Shown piece after piece: positions 53,574-62,941 of a DNA stretch of 64,000 bases; position 1 is the first letter of the stretch; every line of letters begins with the position of its first letter. The position numbers and the translations under genes were made by a program. The notes under the pieces were generated by a model that worked only from the letters and a program-made list of their open reading frames with translations, was not told the origin of the DNA and searched no databases. The stretch is taken from assembly GCF_030915525.1 (NCBI RefSeq), contig NZ_CP133269.1, positions 1,265,001 to 1,329,000 on the forward strand, given 5' to 3'. The DNA comes from Neobacillus sp. PS2-9 (GTDB lineage Bacteria > Bacillota > Bacilli > Bacillales > Cytobacillaceae).

Positions 53574-54833
53574 CTATTTCCCTTGATAAAAATCATATCC
53601 AACCACATTTTTGATCCATACCCGAGCGTTTTCTCCGTTTTGATCGGCAATCCATAAATCTCTGTGTGTTTCAGCCAAATCCTTTTTTCTGACCCAGGTT
53701 AATTTACGGGCTGAAGGAAGATAAATAGGGTGGTAATCACCAAACCCCTTTGGCGGATGGGTCAATTGCAATTGCGTTTGCTCCCCCATTTTTATTAAAA
53801 ATATAGAAGGATCGGGCCTCTGCTTAGGATCATTTGACCATTCGCTCTCTTTAACCCTTGAGACAACTACTGACTGATCATCTCTCCATGTAAAACCTAA
53901 CTCCGCAAAGTGAGGGGGAGTCAAGCTGATTGACTTGAAAGCCGGAAGTTCCGTGACCTTCATTTTTTTATTCTTGAACCCTAAAACAATTCTTCCCCCA
54001 CCCGCAATATAACCTAACCGGTTTTGATGGAAGGCCCACTGAGGAGAGTCAACTTCCCAAATCATTTCATCTAAAACCTCGAAGGTTTGTCCATCAGATG
54101 AGATCACACACATCATATTGCTGTCCATTGACCAGGAAGCGGTGGGGCTGACCATAAAAGAAATCCACTTTCCATCAGGGGAAAATTGAAAATTAGTTGC
54201 ATCAATGGCAAGTAAACTAATATTCCCTTTTTTTATTTCACTTGGAATGGTGTACAATTTTTTCACATTTTTTGTTAGGCTCGTGATTTTTGAAAAATCT
54301 TTATCAAGTCCAATTTTGTAAAGAACAGGATTTGTCCAGCCATCGGGTCTTAGTGAAGCGCCTGAGGAGGTAATAAAGGCCCTTCCATCCGGGAACCAAT
54401 CATAATCTCCTACACCTAACGCAATATTATAAAACTGATCCAGGTTGGAGACATTTAAGACACCACCGCTTTTGAAGGCTAGGATATTCTCAACCGGTGA
54501 CCATTTTGGCTTCGAGCCGTCATAGGTAATTCGTTTGTGTTTTCTCGTCTCTAAACTATACACCCAAATCTCTGTTTGGGACTCTAAGTTCGGACTAAGT
54601 TTCTCTTTCGGTTCTACACCATAAACAATCCACTTTCCATCATGAGACCATTGGGGTGGCTCGTTATACTTGGTAGGTTTGATCGTGATTTTTTCTTCTA
54701 TGCCATTCATTTTCGTCCAAAGAATGCCATCTCTAACAAATGCCACTTTTACTTTATCCGATTCAGGTTTCGCTATTGCTAGGTTAGGAAGTAATAATAG
54801 GAAAATCAATATAAGATAAAACTTTTTCTTCAT
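53574..54833 (-). CDS. Secreted TolB-like beta-propeller protein
   Basis: 419 residues from ATG 54833 (GAGGTGAAAGG upstream; the frame opens at 54872). Signal peptide KKKFYLILIFLLLLPNLAIA. Repeated WD40-like/TolB blades: PPQWSHDGKWIVYG, PKWSPVENILAFKS, YDWFPDGRAFITSS, FQFSPDGKWISFMV, PQWAFHQNRLGYIAG. Such proteins bind partners at the cell surface. No enzyme motif. Single gene. Confidence 0.8.
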   Translation of the reverse strand: MKKKFYLILIFLLLLPNLAIAKPESDKVKVAFVRDGILWTKMNGIEEKITIKPTKYNEPPQWSHDGKWIVYGVEPKEKLSPNLESQTEIWVYSLETRKHKRITYDGSKPKWSPVENILAFKSGGVLNVSNLDQFYNIALGVGDYDWFPDGRAFITSSGASLRPDGWTNPVLYKIGLDKDFSKITSLTKNVKKLYTIPSEIKKGNISLLAIDATNFQFSPDGKWISFMVSPTASWSMDSNMMCVISSDGQTFEVLDEMIWEVDSPQWAFHQNRLGYIAGGGRIVLGFKNKKMKVTELPAFKSISLTPPHFAELGFTWRDDQSVVVSRVKESEWSNDPKQRPDPSIFLIKMGEQTQLQLTHPPKGFGDYHPIYLPSARKLTWVRKKDLAETHRDLWIADQNGENARVWIKNVVGYDFYQGK

Positions 54834-54988
54834 CCTTTCACCTCTTAAGAAAGTCCTTCGATTATTGTTCACAAGAAGGAAAGAATTATCAAGATCAAAA
54901 AGTTTTTAAAAAATAAGTAACTGGGTATAACAATGGGTATCTTAATAATATTTACTTTCGAATGTTATTCTTACAAGGGGGAATTGCC

Positions 54989-55795
54989 ATGAGACTTACG
55001 CACGAGCAGGCAATTGAATTACACGGCTTTAATAATTTGACGAAGTCACTAAGCTTTAATATGTATGATATTTGTTATACAAGAACAAAGGATGAGCGTG
55101 AAGCCTATTTGAAATATATTGATGAACAATACAGCGCGGAGAGACTGGAAGCTATTCTAAAAAATGTTTCAGATCTTATTGGGGCTCATGTATTGAATGT
55201 GGCTGCGCAAAACTTTGAGCCTGCTGGAGCGAGTGTGACGCTATTAGTTTCAGAGGGGCCGCTTACCAATGCTCCTTCTGAGTCGTTTGAGGAATCTCCA
55301 GGCCCACTTCCGGAATCAGTGGTGATGCAGCTTGATAAGAGTCATATCACGGTTCATACATATCCGGAATTTCATCCTGATGAAGGAATCAGCACCTTTA
55401 GAGCAGATATTGATGTTTCCACATGTGGGGAAATCTCACCGCTTAAGGCTCTTCACTATTTAATCCGTTCGTTCGAAACGGATGTGATGACTATTGATTA
55501 CCGTGTTCGCGGATTTACTCGGGATAAAACGGGGCATAAGCTGTTTATTGACCATGAAATTAACTCGATTCAAAATTACATTCCTGAAGATGTCGGGGAA
55601 CTATTCGATATGATTGATGTGAACGTCTATCAGGAAAACATTTTCCATACAAAATGTAAGCTTCGGGAATTTGATTTAAATCATTATTTATTTGGCTATA
55701 CAAAAGATAAATTGACTCCTGATGAACATATTGAAATCACTGAAAGACTCAAGCTGGAGATGGATGAAATTTTTTACGGGAAAAACATGGTGTAA
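54989..55795 (+). CDS. speD: S-adenosylmethionine decarboxylase proenzyme, E. coli (class 1A) type
   Basis: 268 residues from ATG 54989 (AAGGGGGAA upstream). [20 protein letters not shown], the cleavage site [18 protein letters not shown] where Ser118 becomes the pyruvoyl group, [19 protein letters not shown] and [13 protein letters not shown] match E. coli SpeD closely. B. subtilis has the short (about 126 residue) class 1B enzyme, so this longer form is notable. Supplies decarboxylated SAM for spermidine synthesis; no speE is nearby. Confidence 0.94.
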   Translation: MRLTHEQAIELHGFNNLTKSLSFNMYDICYTRTKDEREAYLKYIDEQYSAERLEAILKNVSDLIGAHVLNVAAQNFEPAGASVTLLVSEGPLTNAPSESFEESPGPLPESVVMQLDKSHITVHTYPEFHPDEGISTFRADIDVSTCGEISPLKALHYLIRSFETDVMTIDYRVRGFTRDKTGHKLFIDHEINSIQNYIPEDVGELFDMIDVNVYQENIFHTKCKLREFDLNHYLFGYTKDKLTPDEHIEITERLKLEMDEIFYGKNMV

Positions 55796-55798
55796 CAA

Positions 55799-55825
55799 AA
55801 AAGCTCGGAATTACCGAGCTTTTTA
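55799..55825. terminator. Bidirectional terminator speD / AAA ATPase
   Basis: 10-bp perfect stem (55799-55808 with 55814-55823). Confidence 0.88.
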
Positions 55826-55829
55826 CGTT

Positions 55830-56576
55830 TTAATCATCTAGCAGATGATGAAGCATACGATTTTTATCGTCAAAGAACTGCTTCATAATCCTGTAATGAT
55901 TGGTTTCTTCAAGCTTACTTTCTATTAAACCCTCATCTGTAAATTCAAAGATTTTTGCATGGGGATAGGCCATGATGATCGGTGAATGAGTAGCGATGAT
56001 AAATTGGGATTGTTCATTGACTAAATCATGAATCCTCGTTAACATCGACATCTGCCGCAAAGGGGAGAGGGCCGCTTCAGGTTCATCTAAAATATAGATG
56101 CCATTACCCCTAAAACGATGAAGAAACGTGGCAAAGAATGCCTCACCATGTGATTGCTCATGAAGGGAAACACCGCCGAAAGAATCAATGACTTTACGAC
56201 CGCCGCCTCCCTTATCAAGCTCTTCAATGTTTGAAGCTACATTATAAAAACTTTCTGCTCTAAGGAAAAATCCATCTTGAGGTTTCTCTACACCTTTGAT
56301 TACCTTCAAATGGTCAGCTAACGAAGAGTGAGAATCATAAGTGGAGAAATTAAAATTAAAGGATCCACCTTCTGGATTAAACCCTAATGCAACTGCAATT
56401 GCCTCCAATAAAGTGGATTTACCCATTCCATTTTCACCAATAAGGAACGTAACATTAGGATGAAACACGAGCTCATCAAGTGTCTTTATAGCTGTCAGTT
56501 TAAAAGGATATTTGCTAAAAGAGGGAATTTCCTCCCTTTTTAAATGGATCCTTCGTAAATATTGAGAATTTAACAT
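55830..56576 (-). CDS. AAA/ABC-type ATPase (AAA_23-like)
   Basis: 248 residues from ATG 56576 (GAGGT upstream; the frame reaches 56621). Walker A FLIGENGMGKSTLLEAIAV, signature-like HEQSHGEAFFATF, Walker B GIYILDEPEAALSP and an H-loop ATHSPIIMAYP. This is the compact SMC/RecF-like stand-alone ATPase seen in many genomes, often linked to DNA or phage-related functions. No nuclease domain or partner gene is adjacent, so function is open. Confidence 0.85.
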   Translation of the reverse strand: MLNSQYLRRIHLKREEIPSFSKYPFKLTAIKTLDELVFHPNVTFLIGENGMGKSTLLEAIAVALGFNPEGGSFNFNFSTYDSHSSLADHLKVIKGVEKPQDGFFLRAESFYNVASNIEELDKGGGGRKVIDSFGGVSLHEQSHGEAFFATFLHRFRGNGIYILDEPEAALSPLRQMSMLTRIHDLVNEQSQFIIATHSPIIMAYPHAKIFEFTDEGLIESKLEETNHYRIMKQFFDDKNRMLHHLLDD

Positions 56577-56721
56577 AGGACTACCTCTAAAATACATTTT
56601 TAGTAATATTTTATCATTCAAAACTTGTTAATAATAGGTAGTAACACCTTTTACATATTGGCTCTTTTCTAAGAAATTGTTGCTTTTGGCTTTGGATACC
56701 TTATTTAAGGTTCGTTCTAAT

Positions 56722-56909
56722 AAATAGACGGAGGAATTCCCCTTATTTGGGAAACTGGATGTAAATTAGCTTAAATAGACGGAGAAATTCCCTTATTTGA
56801 TTTTAAAACGCAAAAATGGGGCAATTTTCTTTGAATAAGGGGAAAAACTCCGCTTATTTTTTCCATAATGAGCTCGATTTTGCAAATAAGGGGAAAAACT
56901 CCGTTTATT
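56722..56909. repeat. Array D: four 26-bp units, two in each orientation
   Basis: AAATAGACGGAGGAATTCCCCTTATTT at 56722-56748, a close copy at 56773-56798, and inverted copies at 56834-56859 and 56884-56909, spaced 51, 61 and 50 bp. Each unit has complementary ends (AAATA...TATTT-like). It fills part of the 613-bp gap 56577-57189; 56910-57070 shows nothing recognisable. Confidence 0.85.
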
Positions 56910-57076
56910 GGTATTCTTCTAAGCTGGCAATCAATTAGTCCACTTTTTCGTAGTTTAGCACTGATTCTAAATGAATAAACCTCTGCTTTTCTCCCATAAC
57001 AATAATCTTTAAGAAAAAAGCCTACATATTTTAACAGGATGATTATATAGTGCCGCCATTTTTAAAATCAAGGAAC

Positions 57077-57134
57077 TTGACATGAAACCAAAAGGTGTTA
57101 TATTATTTAATACGTAACCAAATGGTTTCGTATT
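57077..57134 (+). promoter_or_regulatory. Promoter and ArsR-type operator of the SRPBCC-ArsR operon
   Basis: TTGACA (57077-57082), 18-nt spacer, TATTAT (57101-57106). A 26-bp palindrome AATACGTAACCA-AA-TGGTTTCGTATT covers 57109-57134 at the start site, and a half-similar AAACCAAAAGGTGTT lies in the spacer. Suits self-repression by the ArsR protein. Confidence 0.75.
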
Positions 57135-57189
57135 AAAAACAACCAAAAAATGAAACATTAACAATAGCTCAATCTTAGGAGGAAATCTA

Positions 57190-57615
57190 ATGACAAACGA
57201 AGCACAACCAAAATTAGAAGATATCAAATACACGGAAGTATACAATGCACCAATTGATAAAGTTTGGAATGCAGTAGCTACCGCAGAAGGACTTTCCGGT
57301 TGGTTCATGCCAAATGATCTGAAGGCTGTTGAAGGTCATGAATTTCATATTAACGCAGGCCAATTTGGTATGTCTCCATGTAAGGTGACACAAGTAGATC
57401 CGCCAAACCGCCTCTCTTTTAATTGGGGGAAGGATTGGACACTAACGTTTGAGTTAAAGGCACTAGAAGATAAGACAGAATTAACACTAATCCATGGCGG
57501 TTGGGATGTTAATAAGGTTACAGAGTTTGGTGTTCCACATACACCAATTAGAGACAACATGAATCAAGGCTGGGCAGGGCTTGTTAAAAAATTACAAGGA
57601 TATGTTGAGGCGTAG
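57190..57615 (+). CDS. SRPBCC (AHSA1-type) protein
   Basis: 141 residues. YTEVYNAPIDKVWNAVATAEGLSGWFMP and LSFNWGKDWTLTFELKALEDKTELTLIHGGW are the START/Bet v1-like AHSA1 pattern, a hydrophobic-ligand pocket. TAGGAGGAAATCT before the ATG. The stop is directly followed by the ArsR gene; such pairs are common in Bacillus. Ligand unknown. Confidence 0.9.
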   Translation: MTNEAQPKLEDIKYTEVYNAPIDKVWNAVATAEGLSGWFMPNDLKAVEGHEFHINAGQFGMSPCKVTQVDPPNRLSFNWGKDWTLTFELKALEDKTELTLIHGGWDVNKVTEFGVPHTPIRDNMNQGWAGLVKKLQGYVEA

Positions 57616-57945
57616 ATGGTCGCTGCTTCTGCTAAGCATGATGTTTTCCAAGCGATTGCTGACCCAACCCGACGTAGTTTATTAAAGCTTCTTAGTAACC
57701 AAGAGATGCCTGTCACAGCAATCAGTGAAAAATTTCCAATTAGCCGTACGGCTGTATCTAAGCATTTGCGCGTATTAGCAGATGCAGGATTGGTAAAAGA
57801 ACGGAAAGTCGGCAGAGAAACTCGGTACAAGCTCGAGCCTGAACCTTTAATGGAATTAAAAGATTGGCTGCAGTATTTTGAATTATTTTGGGAAAATAAG
57901 CTGACTGCACTAAGATTATTTGTTGAGTCAGATGAAAATGAGTAA
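57616..57945 (+). CDS. ArsR-family transcriptional regulator
   Basis: 109 residues. Winged HTH: FQAIADPTRRSLLKLLSNQEMPVTAISEKFPISRTAVSKHLRVLADAGLVKERKVGRETRYKL. No CxC metal motif, so it belongs to the non-metal branch linked to SRPBCC proteins. Starts one base after the previous stop. Probably binds the palindrome at 57109-57134. Confidence 0.93.
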   Translation: MVAASAKHDVFQAIADPTRRSLLKLLSNQEMPVTAISEKFPISRTAVSKHLRVLADAGLVKERKVGRETRYKLEPEPLMELKDWLQYFELFWENKLTALRLFVESDENE

Positions 57946-57958
57946 ATCTGTAATACAA

Positions 57959-57993
57959 AAAAGTGATACCCAAATTTTTCGGGTATCACTTTT
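57959..57993. terminator. Bidirectional terminator arsR / permease
   Basis: 13-bp perfect stem (57959-57971 with 57981-57993). Confidence 0.9.
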
Positions 57994-57998
57994 GTATA

Positions 57999-59342
57999 TT
58001 ATTTGGAACCATTTTTCCTAACAAGTAAGGAAAGGATAATTAGCACACCAACTGTCACAAGTGCTACGGACGAACCAATCAGATTGCTTGGACTTGTTAA
58101 GAACCCAATAAAAATAACACTTAAGCTGACAATTGCGAAAATAGTTGTATACGGAAACCCTTTTACCTGAAAATGTGGTTTTTCTTTGTACGTAGGACGT
58201 AGCTTCAATTGTGCTGCACAAATACAAATCCAAATCAACATAATAGTAAAACCAGGGATTGTCATAAGGTAATTAATGATTTTACTTGGTGTGATATAGG
58301 CTAAATAAACTCCAGCCAAAATACACACAGTTGTGATCATGATTCCTACTAACGGAATGCCTTTTTTTGATGTCTTTGCCAATCCTTTTGGTGCAACGCC
58401 ACTCTGAGCCATCGAAAATAGTGTTCTAGATGTAGCATAAATCCCTGAATTGGCTGCTGAAAGTACAGCTGTCATGAGCACAAAATTCATGATGTGTGCA
58501 GCCCCTGGTAACCCAGTAATACTGAAAACTTGTACAAATGGACTATCGACGCTAGATACCCTATTCCAAGGCATAATCCCACAAATAATTAGGATCGGTA
58601 AAACGTAAAAAATAATAACCCGCCATACTGCCCCTTTAATAATTTTGGGCAATACTTTGTCCGCATCCTTTGTCTCAGTAACAGCGACCCCAATTAATTC
58701 TGCTCCTCCGTATGAAAACATTACAACCAAAAAGGCACTCAGCATTCCGCTGACTCCATGAGGGAAAAATCCTCCGTGCCCAGTGTAGTTTGAAATAGGG
58801 TTTTCAACATCACTAGGAATGAAACCAAGTAATAGGAAGAATCCTAAAACGATAAAGGCCACTAATGCAAGAATCTTAATTCCAGCGAACCAAAATTCCA
58901 TTTCTCCATAATATTTTACTTGAAATAAGTTAATGCCAATAATAACAAACGCGCAAATTAAGCTTAATAGCCATAATGGGGTATCTGGAAACCAAAATTG
59001 GAGGAAACTTCCTGCAGCAAGTAGTTCTACTACTGTTACCAGGATCCAGTTAATCCAATAGAGCCAGCCTACGATAAAGGAAACGCGAAAACCAAATGCT
59101 TTATTAACTAAATGCTGAACATTGAAGTTAGGAAACGCAAGAGCCATTTCCCCTAAGGCTGCCATAACGATAAATAATAGTAAGCCGCCCATTAAATAGG
59201 TAAACACAACACTAGGTCCAGCAATATTTAAGGTGTCAGAGCTGCCTTTAAAAATCCCTGTTCCAATCATCCCTGCCAAGGCAATAAATTGAACATGCCG
59301 CGGTAAGAGACCCTTCTTTAAGTTCTGCTGATTATTCTCCAT
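57999..59342 (-). CDS. Amino acid permease (APC superfamily, YvbW-like)
   Basis: 447 residues, twelve hydrophobic segments. The N-terminal KKGLLPRHVQFIALAGMIGTGIFKGSS is the APC substrate-binding helix 1 signature (GxxIGxG). GMIGTGIF and the later FSYGGAELIGVAVTETKDADK and ANSGIYATSRTLFSMA are typical of amino acid:H+ symporters. It resembles B. subtilis YvbW, but the substrate cannot be read. Confidence 0.87.
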   Translation of the reverse strand: MENNQQNLKKGLLPRHVQFIALAGMIGTGIFKGSSDTLNIAGPSVVFTYLMGGLLLFIVMAALGEMALAFPNFNVQHLVNKAFGFRVSFIVGWLYWINWILVTVVELLAAGSFLQFWFPDTPLWLLSLICAFVIIGINLFQVKYYGEMEFWFAGIKILALVAFIVLGFFLLLGFIPSDVENPISNYTGHGGFFPHGVSGMLSAFLVVMFSYGGAELIGVAVTETKDADKVLPKIIKGAVWRVIIFYVLPILIICGIMPWNRVSSVDSPFVQVFSITGLPGAAHIMNFVLMTAVLSAANSGIYATSRTLFSMAQSGVAPKGLAKTSKKGIPLVGIMITTVCILAGVYLAYITPSKIINYLMTIPGFTIMLIWICICAAQLKLRPTYKEKPHFQVKGFPYTTIFAIVSLSVIFIGFLTSPSNLIGSSVALVTVGVLIILSLLVRKNGSK

Positions 59343-59401
59343 GATGAACCTACCAATCTTCTTTTTTACATAAACGCTTTTAAGCGCTAAAGAATTTTAT
59401 A

Positions 59402-59431
59402 TTAATATATCATATTTATTAAAACTGTCAA
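59402..59431 (-). promoter_or_regulatory. Promoter of the amino acid permease
   Basis: TTGACA (59431-59426) and TATTAA (59407-59402), 18-nt spacer, on the minus strand. An inverted repeat AGAGAAT/ATTCTCT lies just upstream at 59440-59463. Confidence 0.55.
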
Positions 59432-59500
59432 TTAAATTTAGAGAATTTCATTGGATATTCTCTATAGTATAATTAGAAAAATTATATACGAAACAAATAA

Positions 59501-59525
59501 AAGCACACGATGATTTCGTGTGCTT
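59501..59525 (-). terminator. Terminator of ytzE
   Basis: Stem AAGCACACGA/TCGTGTGCTT-like, 59501-59525, followed by TTTTATTT on the minus strand. Confidence 0.8.
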
Positions 59526-59555
59526 CCTAGATTATTTTCTATGGTTTCACTGATA

Positions 59556-59777
59556 TTAAGATGACATCTTCACTTTCTTCTCTGTTGTTGTCCATTTTCC
59601 GCGGCTTGGGCTAATTACCAAGTCATTATAGGCTAAGACATTTAAATCTCGTTGTATGGTGCGAGGAGTGATACCAAATTCCTCTACAAGTTCCTGCGTT
59701 GAAACAGTGCCTTTATTGCGAATAAACATGTAGATACATTTGATGCGGTTTAACATCCGGTTAGTTGAAGGTTTCAA
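59556..59777 (-). CDS. ytzE: DeoR-type HTH regulator YtzE
   Basis: 73 residues from TTG 59777 (GGGAGTGG upstream). Only the DNA-binding part of a DeoR protein: MLNRIKCIYMFIRNKGTVSTQELVEEFGITPRTIQRDLNVLAYNDLV. No effector domain, as in B. subtilis YtzE. Regulatory target unknown. Confidence 0.88.
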   Translation of the reverse strand: MKPSTNRMLNRIKCIYMFIRNKGTVSTQELVEEFGITPRTIQRDLNVLAYNDLVISPSRGKWTTTEKKVKMSS

Positions 59778-60159
59778 AGAACCACTCCCTATCCTTTTTT
59801 CAAACCTTATGGCTTTAACCCTGCTACCGACAGCCTCTTTGAAGATTGCTCTTCAATCATATGTAGTTTCTTTTCCGCGCAGACATCTCCTTTTTTTTGG
59901 AGTAGTGAGACTTAGATGTCATACATCTACATTTATTGTACCCATAATTTCTGAAAATTTCCACCACTATAGTAAAGTTTACATAAATATCATCAAAAAT
60001 TTACAAAAATCGTCTTTTTTTCCTACCTCCTAATTTATTTTATACTCTAAGATATGGTAAATATGGCTGGGTTTATGCTAAGTTTTTTTGAATTTTTAGT
60101 TAAAATGTATAATTTATTCTAACATAACGCGTTAAGGAGAAACTTACTCCTTTTTAAAA
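59778..60159. other. 382-bp AT-rich intergenic region
   Basis: Between ytzE and repeat R1 copy 3. It is AT-rich with short weak foldbacks (for example AGATGTC near 59916 with GACATCT near 59881). No coding frame with a ribosome site, tRNA or known leader was seen. Confidence 0.5.
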
Positions 60160-60342
60160 GGCTTCGTTAAACTTGTCTGTTGATTTCCGCTCCAGGCACT
60201 TCGCTTTCCGTGGGTGTTTCGGCGAGCCTCCTCGGCGCTAGCGCCTGCGGGGTCTCCCCTGAACCATACTCCCACAGGAGTCTTCGTGCCTTCCGCTCCA
60301 ATCAACAGGGTGTAAAAATCAACATTGTTCTTTAACACAGCC
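60160..60342 (-). repeat. Dispersed repeat family R1, copy 3
   Basis: 183 bp, nearly identical to copy 2 (27584-27766) over its full length and in the same orientation. Lies 78 bp upstream of pepV. Confidence 0.92.
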
Positions 60343-60419
60343 TTTTTAAAAAGCAAAATTGCTAAGATATTCGCAAAAATGATATTGTAAAAGAAATAGT
60401 ATAGAGGGGGAAAAGAATA

Positions 60420-61841
60420 TTGACACTGATTAATTGGATGAACGAAGTAGAAAAAAGAAAAGAAGAACTAATAAAAGACACACAAGGATTATTACATATT
60501 AAAAGCCTGCTAGATGAAGAAAATACATCACCTGAAGCACCACTTGGAAAAGGTGTGAAGGAAGCATTAGATTTTATGCTAAACCTTGGGGAAAGGGATG
60601 GTTTCATTCCGAAAAACGTGGGCAATTTAGCAGGACATCTGGAGTTTGGCTCAGGAGAAGAATTGTTAGGCATTCTTTGCCATGTGGATGTAGTTCCAGA
60701 GGGAGACGGCTGGACAAGTGATCCATTTGGAGCGGAAATCAGAGATGGTAAAATTTTTGCTCGTGGTGCACTTGATGATAAGGGGCCTACAATGGCAGCC
60801 TATTATGCAATGAAAATTGTAAAAGAATTAGGTTTGCCATTGAGTAAACGTGTTCGAATGATTATTGGAACAGACGAAGAAAGCAACTGGCGCTGTGTAG
60901 ACCATTATTTCAAGCATGAAGAGATGCCGACACTCGGGTTTGCACCGGATGCAGATTTTCCTATTATCAATGCAGAGAAGGGCATTGCCGATTTCGATAT
61001 GGTTCAAGAGCAATCTTCCTTTGATACGAAGGAAGCCTTGATTGAAGTGGAGAACTTTGTTTCTGGGAAGAGATACAACATGGTTCCTGATTTAGCAAAA
61101 GCGATGATCCTAGTTAAGGAAAACGAAGAAGAAATTGTCCGTCAGTTTACTGAATTCATGACAAAGTACGAGTTAGAGCACAGTCATCAACTAGAGGACG
61201 GGGCACTTTACTTAGAAGTAAAAGGTATTTCAGCCCATGGAATGGAGCCTAAAAATGGGAAGAATGCCGGTTTGTTTTTAGCAGAGTTTCTGTCTAAATT
61301 GAATGTAGATGCAAAAGCTTCACATTATTTCCAATTTGTATCCCACTATTTCTTTGAAGATTCACGGGGTGTGAATCTTGGTGTTGCTTATTCAGATGAC
61401 ATTTCAGGAGAATTAACCATTAATCCTGGTAAGCTATCCTACTCAAAAGATACAAATGGAAGAATTGGAATGACGTGCAGATACCCTGTCACAAATAAAA
61501 TGGAAGAGACGAAGGCGAAATTAGAGGCGCTTTTACAAACGGAAGGATTTGTTCTTGATAACTTCTCAGACTCTAAACCACATCATGTCGATGAAAAAGA
61601 GTTCCTAATCCAAACGTTGAAAAAGGTGTATGAAGAGCAAACCGGTGAAAAGGCTGAATTAATTGCTATTGGTGGAGGAACGTATGCCCGTTCGTTAAAG
61701 TCCGGTGTTGCCTTTGGACCATTATTTCCAGGGCGCCCCGACATTGCCCATCAAAAGGATGAATATATGTATATTGAAGATTTACTGAAGGCCACAGCCA
61801 TTTATGCACAAGCAATTTATGAGTTGGCAAAGAGTGAATAG
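60420..61841 (+). CDS. pepV: Dipeptidase PepV (M20 family)
   Basis: 473 residues from TTG 60420 (GGGGG upstream). Di-zinc aminopeptidase cutting dipeptides. Metal ligands in order: His88 (CHVDVVPEGDGW), Asp119 (ALDDKGP), catalytic Glu153/Glu154 (TDEESNW), FAPDADFP and the late His (HQKDEYMYIED region). B. subtilis pepV has the same neighbourhood. Followed at 23 bases by dat. Confidence 0.93.
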   Translation: MTLINWMNEVEKRKEELIKDTQGLLHIKSLLDEENTSPEAPLGKGVKEALDFMLNLGERDGFIPKNVGNLAGHLEFGSGEELLGILCHVDVVPEGDGWTSDPFGAEIRDGKIFARGALDDKGPTMAAYYAMKIVKELGLPLSKRVRMIIGTDEESNWRCVDHYFKHEEMPTLGFAPDADFPIINAEKGIADFDMVQEQSSFDTKEALIEVENFVSGKRYNMVPDLAKAMILVKENEEEIVRQFTEFMTKYELEHSHQLEDGALYLEVKGISAHGMEPKNGKNAGLFLAEFLSKLNVDAKASHYFQFVSHYFFEDSRGVNLGVAYSDDISGELTINPGKLSYSKDTNGRIGMTCRYPVTNKMEETKAKLEALLQTEGFVLDNFSDSKPHHVDEKEFLIQTLKKVYEEQTGEKAELIAIGGGTYARSLKSGVAFGPLFPGRPDIAHQKDEYMYIEDLLKATAIYAQAIYELAKSE

Positions 61842-61864
61842 ATAAACAAAAGGGGACAGGGAGA

Positions 61865-62737
61865 ATGAACTTTGCAATTATAAATGGAAAATTGGTCAAT
61901 CGATTGGAAGCAAAGGTAGATATAGAAGACCGAGGCTATCAGTTCGGGGATGGAGTATATGAAGTCATCCGTGTCTATAATGGAAAAATGTTCACGGTAA
62001 AAGAACATTTGGAGCGGTTTGTGAAAAGTGCTGAAAGTATTGGGATTACATTACCTTATTCCATTGATGATTGTACAGCTTTGTTAGAAGAACTAGTTAC
62101 AAAAAATAATTTGGTTGAGGGAACCATTTATATGCAAATTACGAGGGGAACGGCTCCGCGTAATCATGTTTTTCCAACAAAGGATGTCGTTCCTACACTT
62201 GTAGCCTATACGAAAGAAGTGGCACGTCCTGTTGAGAGCCTGACGAATGGTGTGAAAACCATTCGTACGGAGGATATTCGCTGGCTTCGTTGTGATATCA
62301 AGAGTTTAAATTTATTGGGCAACCTATTAGCCAAACAAAAGGCTGCGGAGCAGGGATGCTTTGAAGCGATTCAATACCGTGGAGATCAAGTCACAGAAGG
62401 TAGCAGCTCGAATATTTTTATTGTGAAAAACGGTGTGGTTATTACGCATGAATCAAATCATCTTATTTTGAAGGGGATTACTAAAGATGTAATCTTACAG
62501 ATATGTTCCCAAAACAACATTCCATTTGAAGAACGCTCCTTTACCTTGGCTGAACTGGCTACGGCTGATGAAGTATTCCTGTCTAGTACGACTTCAGAGG
62601 TTATGCCAATTGTTGAAATTGACAAAGATCAGGTTAAGGAGGGTTTACCTGGCCCTATCACAAGAAAGCTACAAAGCTTATTAACTGAAGAAATAGAGAA
62701 GCAATGTGGGGATTTAAAAGAAAAGATTTCTTCATAA
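61865..62737 (+). CDS. dat: D-amino acid aminotransferase
   Basis: 290 residues, PLP class IV (fold type IV). Catalytic Lys146 in DIKSLNLLGN, EGSSSNIFIVKNG, and the phosphate-binding TSEVMPIVEID. It interconverts D-alanine and D-glutamate, feeding peptidoglycan precursors. GGGACAGGGAG precedes the ATG. Forms an operon with pepV. Confidence 0.94.
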   Translation: MNFAIINGKLVNRLEAKVDIEDRGYQFGDGVYEVIRVYNGKMFTVKEHLERFVKSAESIGITLPYSIDDCTALLEELVTKNNLVEGTIYMQITRGTAPRNHVFPTKDVVPTLVAYTKEVARPVESLTNGVKTIRTEDIRWLRCDIKSLNLLGNLLAKQKAAEQGCFEAIQYRGDQVTEGSSSNIFIVKNGVVITHESNHLILKGITKDVILQICSQNNIPFEERSFTLAELATADEVFLSSTTSEVMPIVEIDKDQVKEGLPGPITRKLQSLLTEEIEKQCGDLKEKISS

Positions 62738-62744
62738 CCAAAAT

Positions 62745-62775
62745 GAGAGGCTGACCCTTAACGAGTCAGCCTCTC
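62745..62775 (+). terminator. Terminator of pepV-dat
   Basis: 11-bp stem (62745-62755 with 62765-62775). Confidence 0.85.
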
Positions 62776-62796
62776 TACTTACTTATAAGAAAATAT

Positions 62797-62941
62797 AAAA
62801 TTTGACTTCGAGAATTGTCCAGCTCCAGCGCCTAGCCCCTCGGGTCAAATGTTCTTCTGCAATAAAAGTCAAAGAGCGACTTTTCTTGCAGAAGAACATT
62901 TGCCTGTCGGGGCTGAACAAGGCGCTTACGCTTTTCTTATT
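62797..62941 (+). repeat. Dispersed foldback repeat family R2, copy 2 (3' of cysK)
   Basis: 145 bp. The inner hairpin TGTTCTTCTGCAA / TTGCAGAAGAACA is intact here, tipped by AAAGTC...GACTTT. The right end reaches the first base of the stop codon of the cysK-like gene, as copy 1 does at pckA. Confidence 0.92.
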
